The notes: generated from the sequence alone by a model not told the origin. A stretch of DNA of 10,388 bases from Dehalococcoidia bacterium (GCA_021296055.1 JAGWBE010000044.1:1-10388); one strand, 5' to 3'. Shown: positions 1 to 6,460, numbered from the stretch's first letter. Numbers and translations are program-made.

Positions 1-175
1 CGTGGGCGTAGGAGGGCTGGTAGCCGTTGGAGCGGGAGGCGTTGCGGTTCAGTTCGCGCGAGACGGTCGATGGCGAGCAATCCAGACATCGAGCGATTTC
101 CCGACGCGAGGCGCCCGCGGCGCGTAGGCGGGCAACCTCACACCGTTCCTCAATGGAGAGCTGTCGGTATCCCAT
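1..175 (-). CDS. IS30-family transposase, N-terminal part (runs off the window)
   Basis: Reading leftward from ATG at 175, the 58 visible residues begin MGYRQLSIEERCEVARLRA and continue with a helix-turn-helix ending in SPSTVSRELNRN. This is the N-terminal DNA-binding (HTH_38-like) domain that opens IS30-family transposases, which bind the element's terminal inverted repeats; the catalytic DDE domain comes later and would lie outside the window. The sequence is open to the edge with no stop or frameshift, so whether the full gene is intact cannot be judged. There is only a weak ribosome site (AGGG) before the ATG, and it lies beside a hairpin. The family call rests on recognising the motif and is quite sure. 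The exact IS is not identified. Confidence 0.85.
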   Translation of the reverse strand, partial: MGYRQLSIEERCEVARLRAAGASRREIARCLDCSPSTVSRELNRNASRSNGYQPSYAH

Positions 176-176
176 G

Positions 177-199
177 GCAACACCCTATGCTGGTGTTGC
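177..199 (-). promoter_or_regulatory. Hairpin over the transposase ribosome-binding region
   Basis: GCAACACC (177-184) and GGTGTTGC (192-199) form a perfect 8-bp inverted repeat with a 7-nt loop, ending 1 nt before the transposase start codon. In a transcript entering from outside the IS it would hide the weak AGGG ribosome site. Blocking translation of impinging transcripts is a known way for insertion sequences to stay quiet; applying it here is inference. Confidence 0.4.
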
Positions 200-258
200 A
201 CTTCGTTTGTGAACCCACTGCCTTTGCGTAACTACTCCACTGCCTGCCCCCAAGAAAT

Positions 259-288
259 AAAAAAACCTTTTGTGGGGGATACCCCCAC
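259..288 (-). terminator. Candidate rho-independent terminator after the IMPase-family gene
   Basis: On the minus strand, GTGGGGG, loop TAT and CCCCCAC form a perfect 7-bp G+C-rich stem (288-272). It is followed after AAAAGG by seven T (265-259). It lies about 104 nt past the stop codon of the inositol-monophosphatase-family gene and before the IS30 gene. The 6-nt gap between stem and T run is longer than usual. A second stem, CCCCACG (283-289) with CGTGGGG (298-304), competes for the same bases. Confidence 0.5.
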
Positions 289-391
289 GCCCCCAGCCGT
301 GGGGCTGGCCGCCCCTCGGCGCTCCCAGCGTGAAGAGGCCAGGGGTTGCGCAAAGGTCTCCTTTCGCGGGAATGACGGATAAGAGGCGAGG
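289..391. other. GC-rich intergenic stretch with nested hairpins
   Basis: No gene is visible between the candidate terminator and the stop codon at 392. The stretch holds a small stem CCAGCC (293-298) / GGCTGG (303-308). Near 362-378 it has TTTCGCGGGAATGACGG, which resembles one half of the dispersed 'cgcgggaatgac' palindromic repeats common in many bacterial genomes. The other half is not present, so it may be a decayed copy or chance. Confidence 0.3.
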
Positions 392-1339
392 CTAGGGCGA
401 CGGTTTGGGGGCGGGGCGGGTTGGGAGGTTGGGCAGGCGCTGCTTCAAGCGCATCCACGCGCGGCGCACGCGGTAGGGCCGGTGGGTAATCCCGTTGGCG
501 ATGAAGGGCGCCGCCTGGGACGCGCCCATAATGAGCGAGCCGCGCCAATTGCGCAGCTGAGCGGCGGTGGGGGAATCGCCCGCGCCCTCGATCACGAACC
601 GGTCGAACGGACGCCACTCCTTGGCGTTGCGCCCTTGCTTACACATCACCGCGCCCCCGGCCTCCTGCACCAGCAGCACGCCGGCGGCCACGTCCCAGAT
701 GTGCGAGTGGTTGAAGACGAGGTAGTCGAACACCCCCTGCGCGGCCATCGCCGATTCGTAGGCCGTGCTGCCGAACGTGCGGATGTCGCCCAGGCGCCGC
801 CGCACGGCTTTGTCGAAGCGGAACATGCGCAGGAACGCGCCGGGCACGGCGCCGAGCATGCGGTCGACCTCGGGCGCATGCTCGGTGCGCAGGTTCAGCT
901 GCTCCTCGCCCGCGAACGCGCCCCCGCCCGTCCGCGCGTGCGTAACCACGCCCTGCGGCTCGCGGATGGACGGCGTGAAGATGGCCGCCGCCGCCGGTCT
1001 GTCGCCCGCCACTACCGTTATGATGACGCCGAACACCGGCAGGCCGTGGAGGTAATTGGTCGTGCCGTCCAGCGGGTCGATGATCCAGGTGAACTCCGAC
1101 GTTGCTTCTGTGGAGCCGGTCTCCTCGGAGATGATGGCGTGGTCGGGGAAGCGCTGCGCGATGGCTTCGCGCAAGTAGGCGTCGGCGGCGTAGTCGGCGT
1201 CCGTTACCGGATTGCGGTTGTCGCGTCCCTTGAACTCGATCCGCAAGGGCTTGCGGAAGTGGTCTAGGAGTATCCGGCCCGCGCCATAGGCGAATTCCAC
1301 GGCGGCGGACTCGATCTCGCGCAGTTGGCGGTCGTCCAT
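392..1339 (-). CDS. Inositol monophosphatase family protein (SuhB/HisN-like sugar or nucleotide phosphatase)
   Basis: This cytosolic Mg2+-dependent phosphomonoesterase has 315 residues. It carries the family motifs in order: NPVTDAD (43-49), SEET with metal ligands E72/E73, motif A IIDPLDGTTN (86-95) with D88, L90 and D91 as metal site, and motif B IWDVAAGVLL (214-223) with D216. These cover the catalytic set, so it should be active. The substrate (inositol-1-phosphate, histidinol phosphate, PAP or a sugar phosphate) cannot be told from the motifs. The usual length is about 260-275 residues; here an extra ~45-residue basic, proline-rich tail (ending TRPAPKPSP) follows the fold. The ATG at 1339 fits the family N-terminus. 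It is transcribed divergently from the dehydrogenase at 1458, and the two share a 118-nt control region. Confidence 0.9.
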   Translation of the reverse strand: MDDRQLREIESAAVEFAYGAGRILLDHFRKPLRIEFKGRDNRNPVTDADYAADAYLREAIAQRFPDHAIISEETGSTEATSEFTWIIDPLDGTTNYLHGLPVFGVIITVVAGDRPAAAAIFTPSIREPQGVVTHARTGGGAFAGEEQLNLRTEHAPEVDRMLGAVPGAFLRMFRFDKAVRRRLGDIRTFGSTAYESAMAAQGVFDYLVFNHSHIWDVAAGVLLVQEAGGAVMCKQGRNAKEWRPFDRFVIEGAGDSPTAAQLRNWRGSLIMGASQAAPFIANGITHRPYRVRRAWMRLKQRLPNLPTRPAPKPSP

Positions 1340-1351
1340 AGGAACGCTTCT

Positions 1352-1360
1352 ATCGTAGCA
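1352..1360 (-). promoter_or_regulatory. Extended -10 promoter for the IMPase-family gene
   Basis: On the minus strand TGC-TACGAT is an extended -10 element (TGn plus TAnnnT) ending 12 nt before the ATG at 1339. Transcription would then begin about 5 nt before the start codon, a nearly leaderless mRNA. No -35 box is recognisable, as can be the case with extended -10 promoters. No Shine-Dalgarno sequence is seen, which agrees. Confidence 0.4.
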
Positions 1361-1440
1361 GGCGCGGCCCGCCGCCGCCGTAGGCGCACAACGTTAACGC
1401 TCCTATAAGCATCGCGCTGCGCGGGCGCCGCTCCGTCCGG

Positions 1441-1449
1441 TGCTACACT
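1441..1449 (+). promoter_or_regulatory. Extended -10 promoter for the decarboxylating dehydrogenase, probably leaderless
   Basis: TGC-TACACT lies 8 nt before the ATG at 1458 and there is no Shine-Dalgarno sequence. Initiation 7-8 nt after the hexamer would put +1 at or beside the start codon. The mirror-image gene at 1339 has the closely similar TGC-TACGAT. A palindrome CGTTAACG (1392-1399) lies between the two divergent promoters and could be a shared operator; that part is speculative. Confidence 0.4.
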
Positions 1450-1457
1450 TGGCCCCA

Positions 1458-2546
1458 ATGGAAGGCGGGAACGCGCACCGCGCGCATCGAGTGACGCTCA
1501 TCGAGGGCGACGGCATCGGGCCCGAGCTCGTCGCCGGGGCGTTGACTGTGCTGGAGGCCGTTCAGGCGCGCACGGGCGTCCGCATCGACTTCGAGCGCCA
1601 TGAGGGCGGCGCGGGCCTCTACCGCCGCGAAGGCCGCAATCTCTCGGAGCAGTCGCTCCAAGCCGTCAGGGAGTCGGACGCGCTGCTGAAAGGCCCGACG
1701 GGGCTGCCGGACGTGCGCCGCCCGGACGGGACGGAGGCGGGGTCGTTGGGCGGCGTGCTACGCACCGGCCTTGACGTCTACGCCAACGTGCGCCCCGTCA
1801 AACTGCTCCCCGGCGTCGAATCGGCGCTGAAGCTGCGCCCCGGCGAAGTGGACTACGTCATCGTTCGCGAGAACACGGAGGGCCTCTACCTGTCGCGCGG
1901 GAAGGGCGTCGGCAACGAGGAGGCGATGGCCGACACGCTGATGGTTACGCGCAAAGGGACCGAGCGCGTCGTGCGGTTCGCCTTCGACCTCGCGCGCAAG
2001 CGGAGCGGCGCTCCAGGCGACGGCGTGCGCCGGGTGACGTGCGTCGACAAGTCGAACGTGCTCGCCTCCTACGCCTTCTTCCGCCGCGTGTTCGACGAGG
2101 TGGGGGAGGAGTACCCGGACGTGGAGAAGCAACATCTGTACGGCGACGCGGCGGCGCAGGCGCTGGTGATGCGGCCTCGCACGTTCGACGTGCTAGTGAT
2201 GGAGAACTTCCTGGGCGACGTGCTGAGCGACCTGGGCGGCGGGACGGTGGGGGGGATCGGGCTGTGCCCGTCGGCCAACGTGGGGGACGCGCACGCCTAC
2301 TTCGAGCCGATCCACGGCTCCGCTCCCGACATCGCGGGGCAAGACCGCGCCAACCCCATCTCGCAGGTACTCACGCTGGAGATGATGCTCCACTACCTGG
2401 GGGAGGAGGAGGCGGGCGAAGTCGTGGGACGCGCCGTATGGCGGGCGTTGGAGACGGGGGCGCTGCGCGTCGCGGCCAACGGCCAGCCGGAAGGCGGCAC
2501 GCGCCGCGCGGCGCAAGCGGTGGCGGACGCCGTGGCCGAGGCGTGA
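1458..2546 (+). CDS. Isocitrate/isopropylmalate dehydrogenase family protein (beta-decarboxylating, NAD(P)-dependent)
   Basis: The family oxidises and decarboxylates a (2R,3S)-2-hydroxyacid such as isocitrate, 3-isopropylmalate, homoisocitrate or tartrate. Visible motifs over 362 residues: EGDGIGPE (16-23), the substrate-helix arginines in LRTGLDVYANVRP (101-113), VRENTEGLY (136-144), the catalytic lysine in VDKSN (K198), MENFLGDVLSDL (248-259) with the metal-binding aspartates, and EPIHGSAPDIAG (283-294) for cofactor binding. The length matches single-domain LeuB/IDH enzymes. The true substrate cannot be read from the motifs, and no leucine or TCA partner gene is adjacent, so no symbol is given. 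An in-frame GTG at 1440 is possible, but it overlaps the -10 box, so ATG 1458 is preferred. It ends 11 nt from the convergent Nudix gene with no room for a terminator between. Confidence 0.9.
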   Translation: MEGGNAHRAHRVTLIEGDGIGPELVAGALTVLEAVQARTGVRIDFERHEGGAGLYRREGRNLSEQSLQAVRESDALLKGPTGLPDVRRPDGTEAGSLGGVLRTGLDVYANVRPVKLLPGVESALKLRPGEVDYVIVRENTEGLYLSRGKGVGNEEAMADTLMVTRKGTERVVRFAFDLARKRSGAPGDGVRRVTCVDKSNVLASYAFFRRVFDEVGEEYPDVEKQHLYGDAAAQALVMRPRTFDVLVMENFLGDVLSDLGGGTVGGIGLCPSANVGDAHAYFEPIHGSAPDIAGQDRANPISQVLTLEMMLHYLGEEEAGEVVGRAVWRALETGALRVAANGQPEGGTRRAAQAVADAVAEA

Positions 2547-2557
2547 GGGGGCGCAAC

Positions 2558-3106
2558 TCAGTCGGCGCGTTGGGGGGCGAGCGGCTCGGCTAGGAGGAGG
2601 GCGGCGATGCTCTTGCCGTCCATCAGTTCACCGCTGCGGGCCATGCGGAGCGCCTCGCTCCACGGGACGCGGCGCATCTCCACGTCTTCGTCCTCGTCGG
2701 CGGGCAGCGGGTCTTCCGTGAGGTCGGCGGCGAGGAAGGCGTGCATCAGCTCGCTGGCGATGCCGGGGACGGTGTAGAAGGCGCCGAGCTTTGTCCACGA
2801 CGCGGCTGAGTGGCCCGCCTCCTCGCGCAGTTCGCGCTGGGCGCACTCTTGCGGCGTTTCGCCGGGGTCGATGCCGCCCGCGGGCAGTTCGAGCAGCACG
2901 CGCCTCACGGCGTTGCGGTACTGCTCCACCATCAGCACGTTGCCGTCGGCGTCGATGGGGACGATGACCACCGCGTCGGGCGCCTCGACGATCTCGCGGG
3001 TGTGGACGCCCTCGATCCCGGCGATGGCCACCGTGTCCTGGCGCACGCGGATGCGGCTGCCCCGGTAGCGCTCGGCGGACGCTAGTACGCGGTGGGGCTC
3101 AGCCAC
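2558..3106 (-). CDS. Nudix hydrolase, probable ADP-ribose pyrophosphatase
   Basis: The protein has 182 residues with a central Nudix box, G77-x5-E83-x7-R91-E92-L-R-E95-E96-x-G98, in which the Mg2+-binding glutamates are all present. A proline (P114, in YTVPGIASE) lies 16 residues after the box glycine, the known signature of the ADP-ribose pyrophosphatase branch. That branch splits ADP-ribose to AMP and ribose-5-phosphate in the cytosol. The DEDED acidic run at 137-141 follows the box. The start is GTG at 3106, inside the end of nadK: GTGGCTGA carries both the Nudix start and the NAD kinase stop, an 8-nt overlap that suggests coupled translation. Third gene of the Rieske-nadK-Nudix operon. 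Substrate is inferred from the signature only. Confidence 0.88.
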   Translation of the reverse strand: MAEPHRVLASAERYRGSRIRVRQDTVAIAGIEGVHTREIVEAPDAVVIVPIDADGNVLMVEQYRNAVRRVLLELPAGGIDPGETPQECAQRELREEAGHSAASWTKLGAFYTVPGIASELMHAFLAADLTEDPLPADEDEDVEMRRVPWSEALRMARSGELMDGKSIAALLLAEPLAPQRAD

Positions 3107-3977
3107 GGCTGCGCGCCTCCGCCTCGGCGATCATCCGGGCGACGGACAGGGTTTGGTCGGAGCCGCGGCGCAGGCGGTAGACCAGCGTTTCGTAGAAGGA
3201 AGCGCGCGCGCCTGCGCGAAGGAAATCGGCGTGAAGGTCGCTAGCCTGAGCGCGGACGATGTCGCCGGGCTGCAAGGGGAAATCGAGGAAGCCGTCGGCG
3301 GGACTCTCCGCCTCCATCTCGATCACGCTGTCGGGCGGCAGCAGGAGAGGAGAGGAGAGGTCGCCGTGGGACGCCACGGGGGTGAGGATGAGGCCGGGCG
3401 ATTCGGGGTGGAGGATGGGGCCGCCGGCGGACATGGAGTAGGCGGTGGAGCCGGTGGCGGTGGCGACGATGACGGCGTCGGCGGCGTAGGTGGTGAGGGA
3501 AACGCCGTCCACCGATACGCTGACGCGGCTGACGTTGCCGGCGGAGCCGCGCCCGACCACCACCTCGTTCAGCGCGTCAAGCACGAGGGGGGCTTGGCGC
3601 GCCTCGCCGTCGAGGACGGCGCGCACCATCCGGCGGCGCTCCAGCCGCGCGAACCCCTCCTCCGTGAGGTAGCGGGGCGCGAGGCGTTCGGCGTCCATCG
3701 CCTCCAGTTCCGTCAGAAAGCCCAGGCGCCCCATATTGACGCCCAGCACGGGGACGCTCAGCGAGGCGGCAAGTCGGGCGGCGCGCAGGATCGTGCCGTC
3801 GCCGCCGACGGTGATGATGACCGACGGCGGTTCGGCGGGCAGGGAGAGTTCGCCCTCTCCGGTGGAGCAGACGGGCATAGCGGAGGCGAGCGCCGCCTTG
3901 AGGCGCTCGCCCAGTTCGAGCGCGCCGGGGTTGCGATGGTGGCAGACCAAGAGCGCCCTTGCAGGGTCGATGGGCAT
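3099..3977 (-). CDS. nadK: NAD kinase (ATP/polyphosphate-dependent)
   Basis: It phosphorylates NAD+ at the 2'-OH of the adenosine ribose to make NADP+, in the cytosol, usually as a dimer or tetramer. The 292 residues show the family motifs in order: VGGDGTILRAA (57-67) with catalytic D60, NMGRLGFLTE (81-90), LNEVVV (136-141) and TATGSTAYSMSAGGP (173-187). Two departures from the usual pattern are visible: TATGS where TPTGS is typical, and SHGDLSSP (203-210) where many homologues have PHxLxxRP. All core catalytic residues remain. ATG 3977 lies 14 nt after the Rieske stop. There is no clear Shine-Dalgarno, so translation may depend on the upstream gene. The same frame stays open upstream through the Rieske gene, but that part has no NAD kinase similarity. 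Confidence 0.93.
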   Translation of the reverse strand: MPIDPARALLVCHHRNPGALELGERLKAALASAMPVCSTGEGELSLPAEPPSVIITVGGDGTILRAARLAASLSVPVLGVNMGRLGFLTELEAMDAERLAPRYLTEEGFARLERRRMVRAVLDGEARQAPLVLDALNEVVVGRGSAGNVSRVSVSVDGVSLTTYAADAVIVATATGSTAYSMSAGGPILHPESPGLILTPVASHGDLSSPLLLPPDSVIEMEAESPADGFLDFPLQPGDIVRAQASDLHADFLRAGARASFYETLVYRLRRGSDQTLSVARMIAEAEARSRG

Positions 3978-3991
3978 GGCGCGAGAGAGGG

Positions 3992-5326
3992 CTACCAGTG
4001 GCCGGGGGCGCGCCTGGGCGAGTAGCCCTTTCCGTCGGGCGACCAGCCGTCGGTGTTGGCCCAGTTGCCGCGCTTGAGCGCGCCGCGCTTCTGGATGCCG
4101 CGCATGTGCTTGGCCACCAGCATGCGCCAGCGGACGATGATGTAGTCCGGGCGGTAGAGGCGCTCCTCTTGCCACCAGTCCTCCTTGGCGTAGACGTGCT
4201 CGAGCTGCTCTCTGCCGAAGGAGTCGAAGTTGTTGAATCCCCACGTCGGGCCGTCGCCGGGGTAGTCGGTCTGGCCGTTGGGCTGCTTCCAGACGAGAGG
4301 GCCGAGCCAGTTCTCGCACTCTTCGTGGAAGGCGCGCTCCTCCTCTTCCGTCTCGCAGTACTTGGACTGCGTGATTATGTACATGTGGCTGGTCTCGTCG
4401 ATAGGGACGTACCACTCGAAGTGGATCATCCCCGGCATGGGGAACCAGTCCACCTCGAGGCCGCAGGGCATGAAGAGGCCCACGTCGATGTCCGCGCCCT
4501 CTTCGGGCGGATTGTCGAGATCGTCGATGTTGGCGGCGACCACCGTCTGGTCCTCCACGTCCGCCGACCAGACCTGCACGTCCTTGCCCTGGAGCTTGAC
4601 GACGCCCTTGGGGGAAGGGCCTTCCTCGTCGTAGACGACAACGCCCTCCTTCTTGGGGGAGAAGGTGCCGAGGGGCAGGGGGATGTTGAGCTCGGTGACG
4701 ATGGCGGAGTTGCGGTGGGCGTAGATGTGGCCCGCGTCGTAGCCGTTCTCGGCGGAGATGCGCCAGTTCGCGTTGATGCGGTGGCGCATCAGCGGATGGA
4801 ACTTCAGGCCGGGGTTCCAGAACTTGGGCTGCACGTCGCCCGCGAGGGGCGGCGGCGGGTCCATGTCGCCGATGAAGACGAAGACCACGCCGTTGCGCTC
4901 TTCGACCGGGTAGGACTTGAGATTGATCTTGCCGATGGCGCCGCTGCCGGGCTCGGTGATGACCTGGACGAGCTTGCCGTCGCGAACGTCGAAGGTGAAG
5001 CCGTGGAGCCAGCAGGTGATGGTGTTCTGGGAGTAGCACTCGGGCTTGGCGGAGAAGGCGGCGCCGCGATGGCGGCAGCGGTCTTCGACCGCGTAGACCG
5101 CGCCACCGGCGCGCTTGAAGTAGATGCGCTCGCCGAGCAGCATCTCCCCGCGCGTCCCCCCCTCCCTCAGCTCCTGGCCGAACAGGGCGGGGTACCAGTG
5201 GTTGCGGAGGCCGAGTTCGGCGTCGAGGTAGTTCTGGTAGGGCTTGCGCCGCTCGACCTCGTCGACTGCCTCCTCCGTGTCGTCGATGGCCCAGAGCTGC
5301 TGCTCGCGAACGTCCTGGTCAACCAT
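3992..5326 (-). CDS. Rieske non-heme iron oxygenase, carbazole 1,9a-dioxygenase terminal-oxygenase-like
   Basis: A 444-residue terminal oxygenase. The N-terminal Rieske [2Fe-2S] domain has C84-x-H86 and C105-x-x-H108. The C-terminal catalytic domain has ENGYDAGHIYAHR (193-205), giving bridging D197 and iron ligands H200 and H204, with the third ligand likely D368 in FNNFDSF. The spacing (H86 to C105; D197, H200, H204) matches CarAa of carbazole dioxygenase (C69/H71/C90/H93; D180/H183/H187/D333), as does FEWYVPID (303-310). Enzymes of this class take electrons from NAD(P)H through a reductase and often a ferredoxin; neither is encoded here, so partners must be elsewhere. The substrate is unknown; carbazole itself should not be assumed. 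ATG 5326 has GGGAGG 8 nt upstream. First gene of an operon with nadK and the Nudix gene. Confidence 0.9.
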   Translation of the reverse strand: MVDQDVREQQLWAIDDTEEAVDEVERRKPYQNYLDAELGLRNHWYPALFGQELREGGTRGEMLLGERIYFKRAGGAVYAVEDRCRHRGAAFSAKPECYSQNTITCWLHGFTFDVRDGKLVQVITEPGSGAIGKINLKSYPVEERNGVVFVFIGDMDPPPPLAGDVQPKFWNPGLKFHPLMRHRINANWRISAENGYDAGHIYAHRNSAIVTELNIPLPLGTFSPKKEGVVVYDEEGPSPKGVVKLQGKDVQVWSADVEDQTVVAANIDDLDNPPEEGADIDVGLFMPCGLEVDWFPMPGMIHFEWYVPIDETSHMYIITQSKYCETEEEERAFHEECENWLGPLVWKQPNGQTDYPGDGPTWGFNNFDSFGREQLEHVYAKEDWWQEERLYRPDYIIVRWRMLVAKHMRGIQKRGALKRGNWANTDGWSPDGKGYSPRRAPGHW

Positions 5327-5334
5327 TGGCGATG

Positions 5335-5376
5335 CCTCCCGGGGCGCTCTTCCCTTGCGCCTCGCCCTCTATTGTA
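5335..5376 (-). promoter_or_regulatory. -10 box and strong ribosome site of the Rieske-nadK-Nudix operon
   Basis: On the minus strand TACAAT (5376-5371) is a good -10 box, and GGGAGG (5340-5335) is a strong Shine-Dalgarno sequence 8 nt before the ATG at 5326. No convincing -35 box is found at 16-18 nt. The predicted leader is about 38 nt. The divergent ispH promoter begins at 5423. Confidence 0.4.
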
Positions 5377-5422
5377 GCGCGGCGGGCAAGGAGGAGGCGG
5401 GCGTTGGCGGGGGCGGGGTTCG

Positions 5423-5452
5423 TTGACGCTGACGGCGGGGCGCGCCTATAGT
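5423..5452 (+). promoter_or_regulatory. Sigma70-type promoter of ispH
   Basis: TTGACG (5423-5428), an 18-nt spacer and TATAGT (5447-5452) form a near-consensus housekeeping promoter. Initiation should fall about 5458-5460. An in-frame GTG at 5459 lies just there, so a leaderless form of ispH is conceivable alongside the ATG start at 5501. Confidence 0.65.
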
Positions 5453-5463
5453 CTAACCGTGAG

Positions 5464-5480
5464 GGTCTGCCCGACAGACC
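5464..5480 (+). promoter_or_regulatory. Hairpin in the presumed ispH leader
   Basis: GGTCTG (5464-5469), a 5-nt loop and CAGACC (5475-5480) form a perfect 6-bp stem close to the predicted mRNA 5' end. It precedes GGGAG (5485-5489), the only ribosome-site-like sequence before ATG 5501. It could stabilise the 5' end or tune initiation. No T run follows, so it is not a terminator. Role inferred only. Confidence 0.35.
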
Positions 5481-5500
5481 GCGCGGGAGCAATGCCCATT

Positions 5501-6460
5501 ATGGAAGTCCTGCTGAGTTCGCCGCGCGGATTCTGCGCCGGAGTGGTGCGCGCCATCGAGATTGTGGAGATATGCCTGGAGCGCTTCGGCGCGCCAGTCT
5601 ACGTGCGCCACGAGATTGTCCACAACCACTACGTGGTGGAAGATCTGCGGAAGAAGGGCGCGGTGTTCGTGGAGGAGCTGGACGAGGCGCCGGACAAGGC
5701 GACCGTGGTGTTCAGCGCCCACGGCGTCGCGCCCACGGTCTGGGAGGAAGCAAGGCGCCGCGGCCTGAACGTCATCGACGCGACTTGCCCGCTAGTGACG
5801 AAGGTGCACCTCGAATCGCTCAAGTACGCCCAAGATGGCTACTCCGTCATCGTGGTCGGCCACGAGGGACACCCCGAAGTGGTCGGCACGATGGGGCAGT
5901 CGCCTATGGTGTCGCAGCTGGTTGGGACGGTGGAGGAGGCAGAGCGCGTGGTCGTGTCGGACCCGGAGCGGGTGGTGGCGCTCACGCAGACGACGCTGAG
6001 CGTCGACGACACGCGGGAGATCATCGAGGTGCTGAAGCGCCGCTTCCCGCACGTCGTCTCCCGCAACGACATCTGCTACGCGACGACGAACCGCCAGGCG
6101 GCGGTGTCGGCGCTGGCCAAGAAGGTTGACCTGGTGCTGGTGATCGGCGCCCAGAACTCCAGCAACTGCAACCGCCTGCGCGAAGTGGCCGAGCAGATGG
6201 GCGTCCCCGCCTACCTGGTGGACGACGCGGCGAGCATCGATTCGGCGTGGATCGAGGGCGTGCGCCGCGTCGGCGTAACGTCGGGCGCCTCCACGCCCGA
6301 GACGCTGGTGCAGGAAGTGGTCGAGTGGCTGCGCCCGGAGCAGGTGTCCATGCTGGACGTGGTCGACGAGGACGTGACGTTCGTGTTGCCCAAGGAGCTG
6401 CGGGACGGCGAGAGCAAGTGGGCGGTCTCGCGCCAAGCGGAGTCGATGCCGCGGAATTAG
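5501..6460 (+). CDS. ispH: 4-hydroxy-3-methylbut-2-enyl diphosphate reductase (IspH/LytB)
   Basis: Last enzyme of the MEP pathway: it reduces HMBPP to IPP and DMAPP using a [4Fe-4S] cluster, in the cytosol. From ATG 5501 the protein has 319 residues, the normal family length, and opens with MEVLLSSPRGFCAG, which aligns with family N-termini. The three cluster cysteines are C12 (GFCAG), C96 (DATCPLV) and C192 (NDICYAT). Substrate residues are present in H41, SAHGV (H74), GHEGHPE (H124, E126), QTTLS and SGASTPE. In-frame alternatives are ATG 5492 (adds three residues) and GTG 5459 (adds 14, leaderless). ATG 5501 is chosen from the family alignment and from GGGAG 11 nt upstream; the 2-nt spacing to 5492 is too short. 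Convergent with fumC, 27 nt away. Confidence 0.95.
   Translation: MEVLLSSPRGFCAGVVRAIEIVEICLERFGAPVYVRHEIVHNHYVVEDLRKKGAVFVEELDEAPDKATVVFSAHGVAPTVWEEARRRGLNVIDATCPLVTKVHLESLKYAQDGYSVIVVGHEGHPEVVGTMGQSPMVSQLVGTVEEAERVVVSDPERVVALTQTTLSVDDTREIIEVLKRRFPHVVSRNDICYATTNRQAAVSALAKKVDLVLVIGAQNSSNCNRLREVAEQMGVPAYLVDDAASIDSAWIEGVRRVGVTSGASTPETLVQEVVEWLRPEQVSMLDVVDEDVTFVLPKELRDGESKWAVSRQAESMPRN

Larger units (their letters stand above)
1..240 (-). mobile_element. Partial IS30-family insertion sequence, transposase-proximal end
   Basis: The transposase start codon lies at 175 and the gene reads out of the window, so the upstream terminus of the element should lie a short distance to the right. IS30-family elements have terminal inverted repeats of some 20-30 bp close to the transposase start. 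The stretch about 192-240, beginning GGTGTTGCACTTCG, is the likely home of that terminus. The opposite terminus is not in the window, so the inverted repeat cannot be confirmed and the boundary at 240 is a guess. The element lies beyond the 3' end of the inositol-phosphatase-family gene and does not interrupt it. Confidence 0.5.

Noticed and set aside
482..1267. Plus-strand open frame opposite the IMPase-family gene
   Set aside because: No motif, arginine/glycine/alanine-rich, fully inside a gene with all catalytic motifs on the other strand.
1458..2546. Naming the dehydrogenase leuB or icd
   Set aside because: The motifs are shared across isocitrate, isopropylmalate, homoisocitrate and tartrate dehydrogenases, and no pathway partner is adjacent to decide.
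3978..5039. Upstream extension of the nadK frame
   Set aside because: It runs through the Rieske gene in another frame and reads as arginine/proline-rich nonsense; NAD kinase homology begins right after ATG 3977.
3959..5377. Long plus-strand open frame (472 codons) opposite the Rieske and nadK genes
   Set aside because: Its product is low-complexity (Val/Asp/Glu/Gly-rich) and shows no family motif; it mirrors the codon bias of two clearly recognisable minus-strand genes. An antisense shadow of GC-rich coding DNA.
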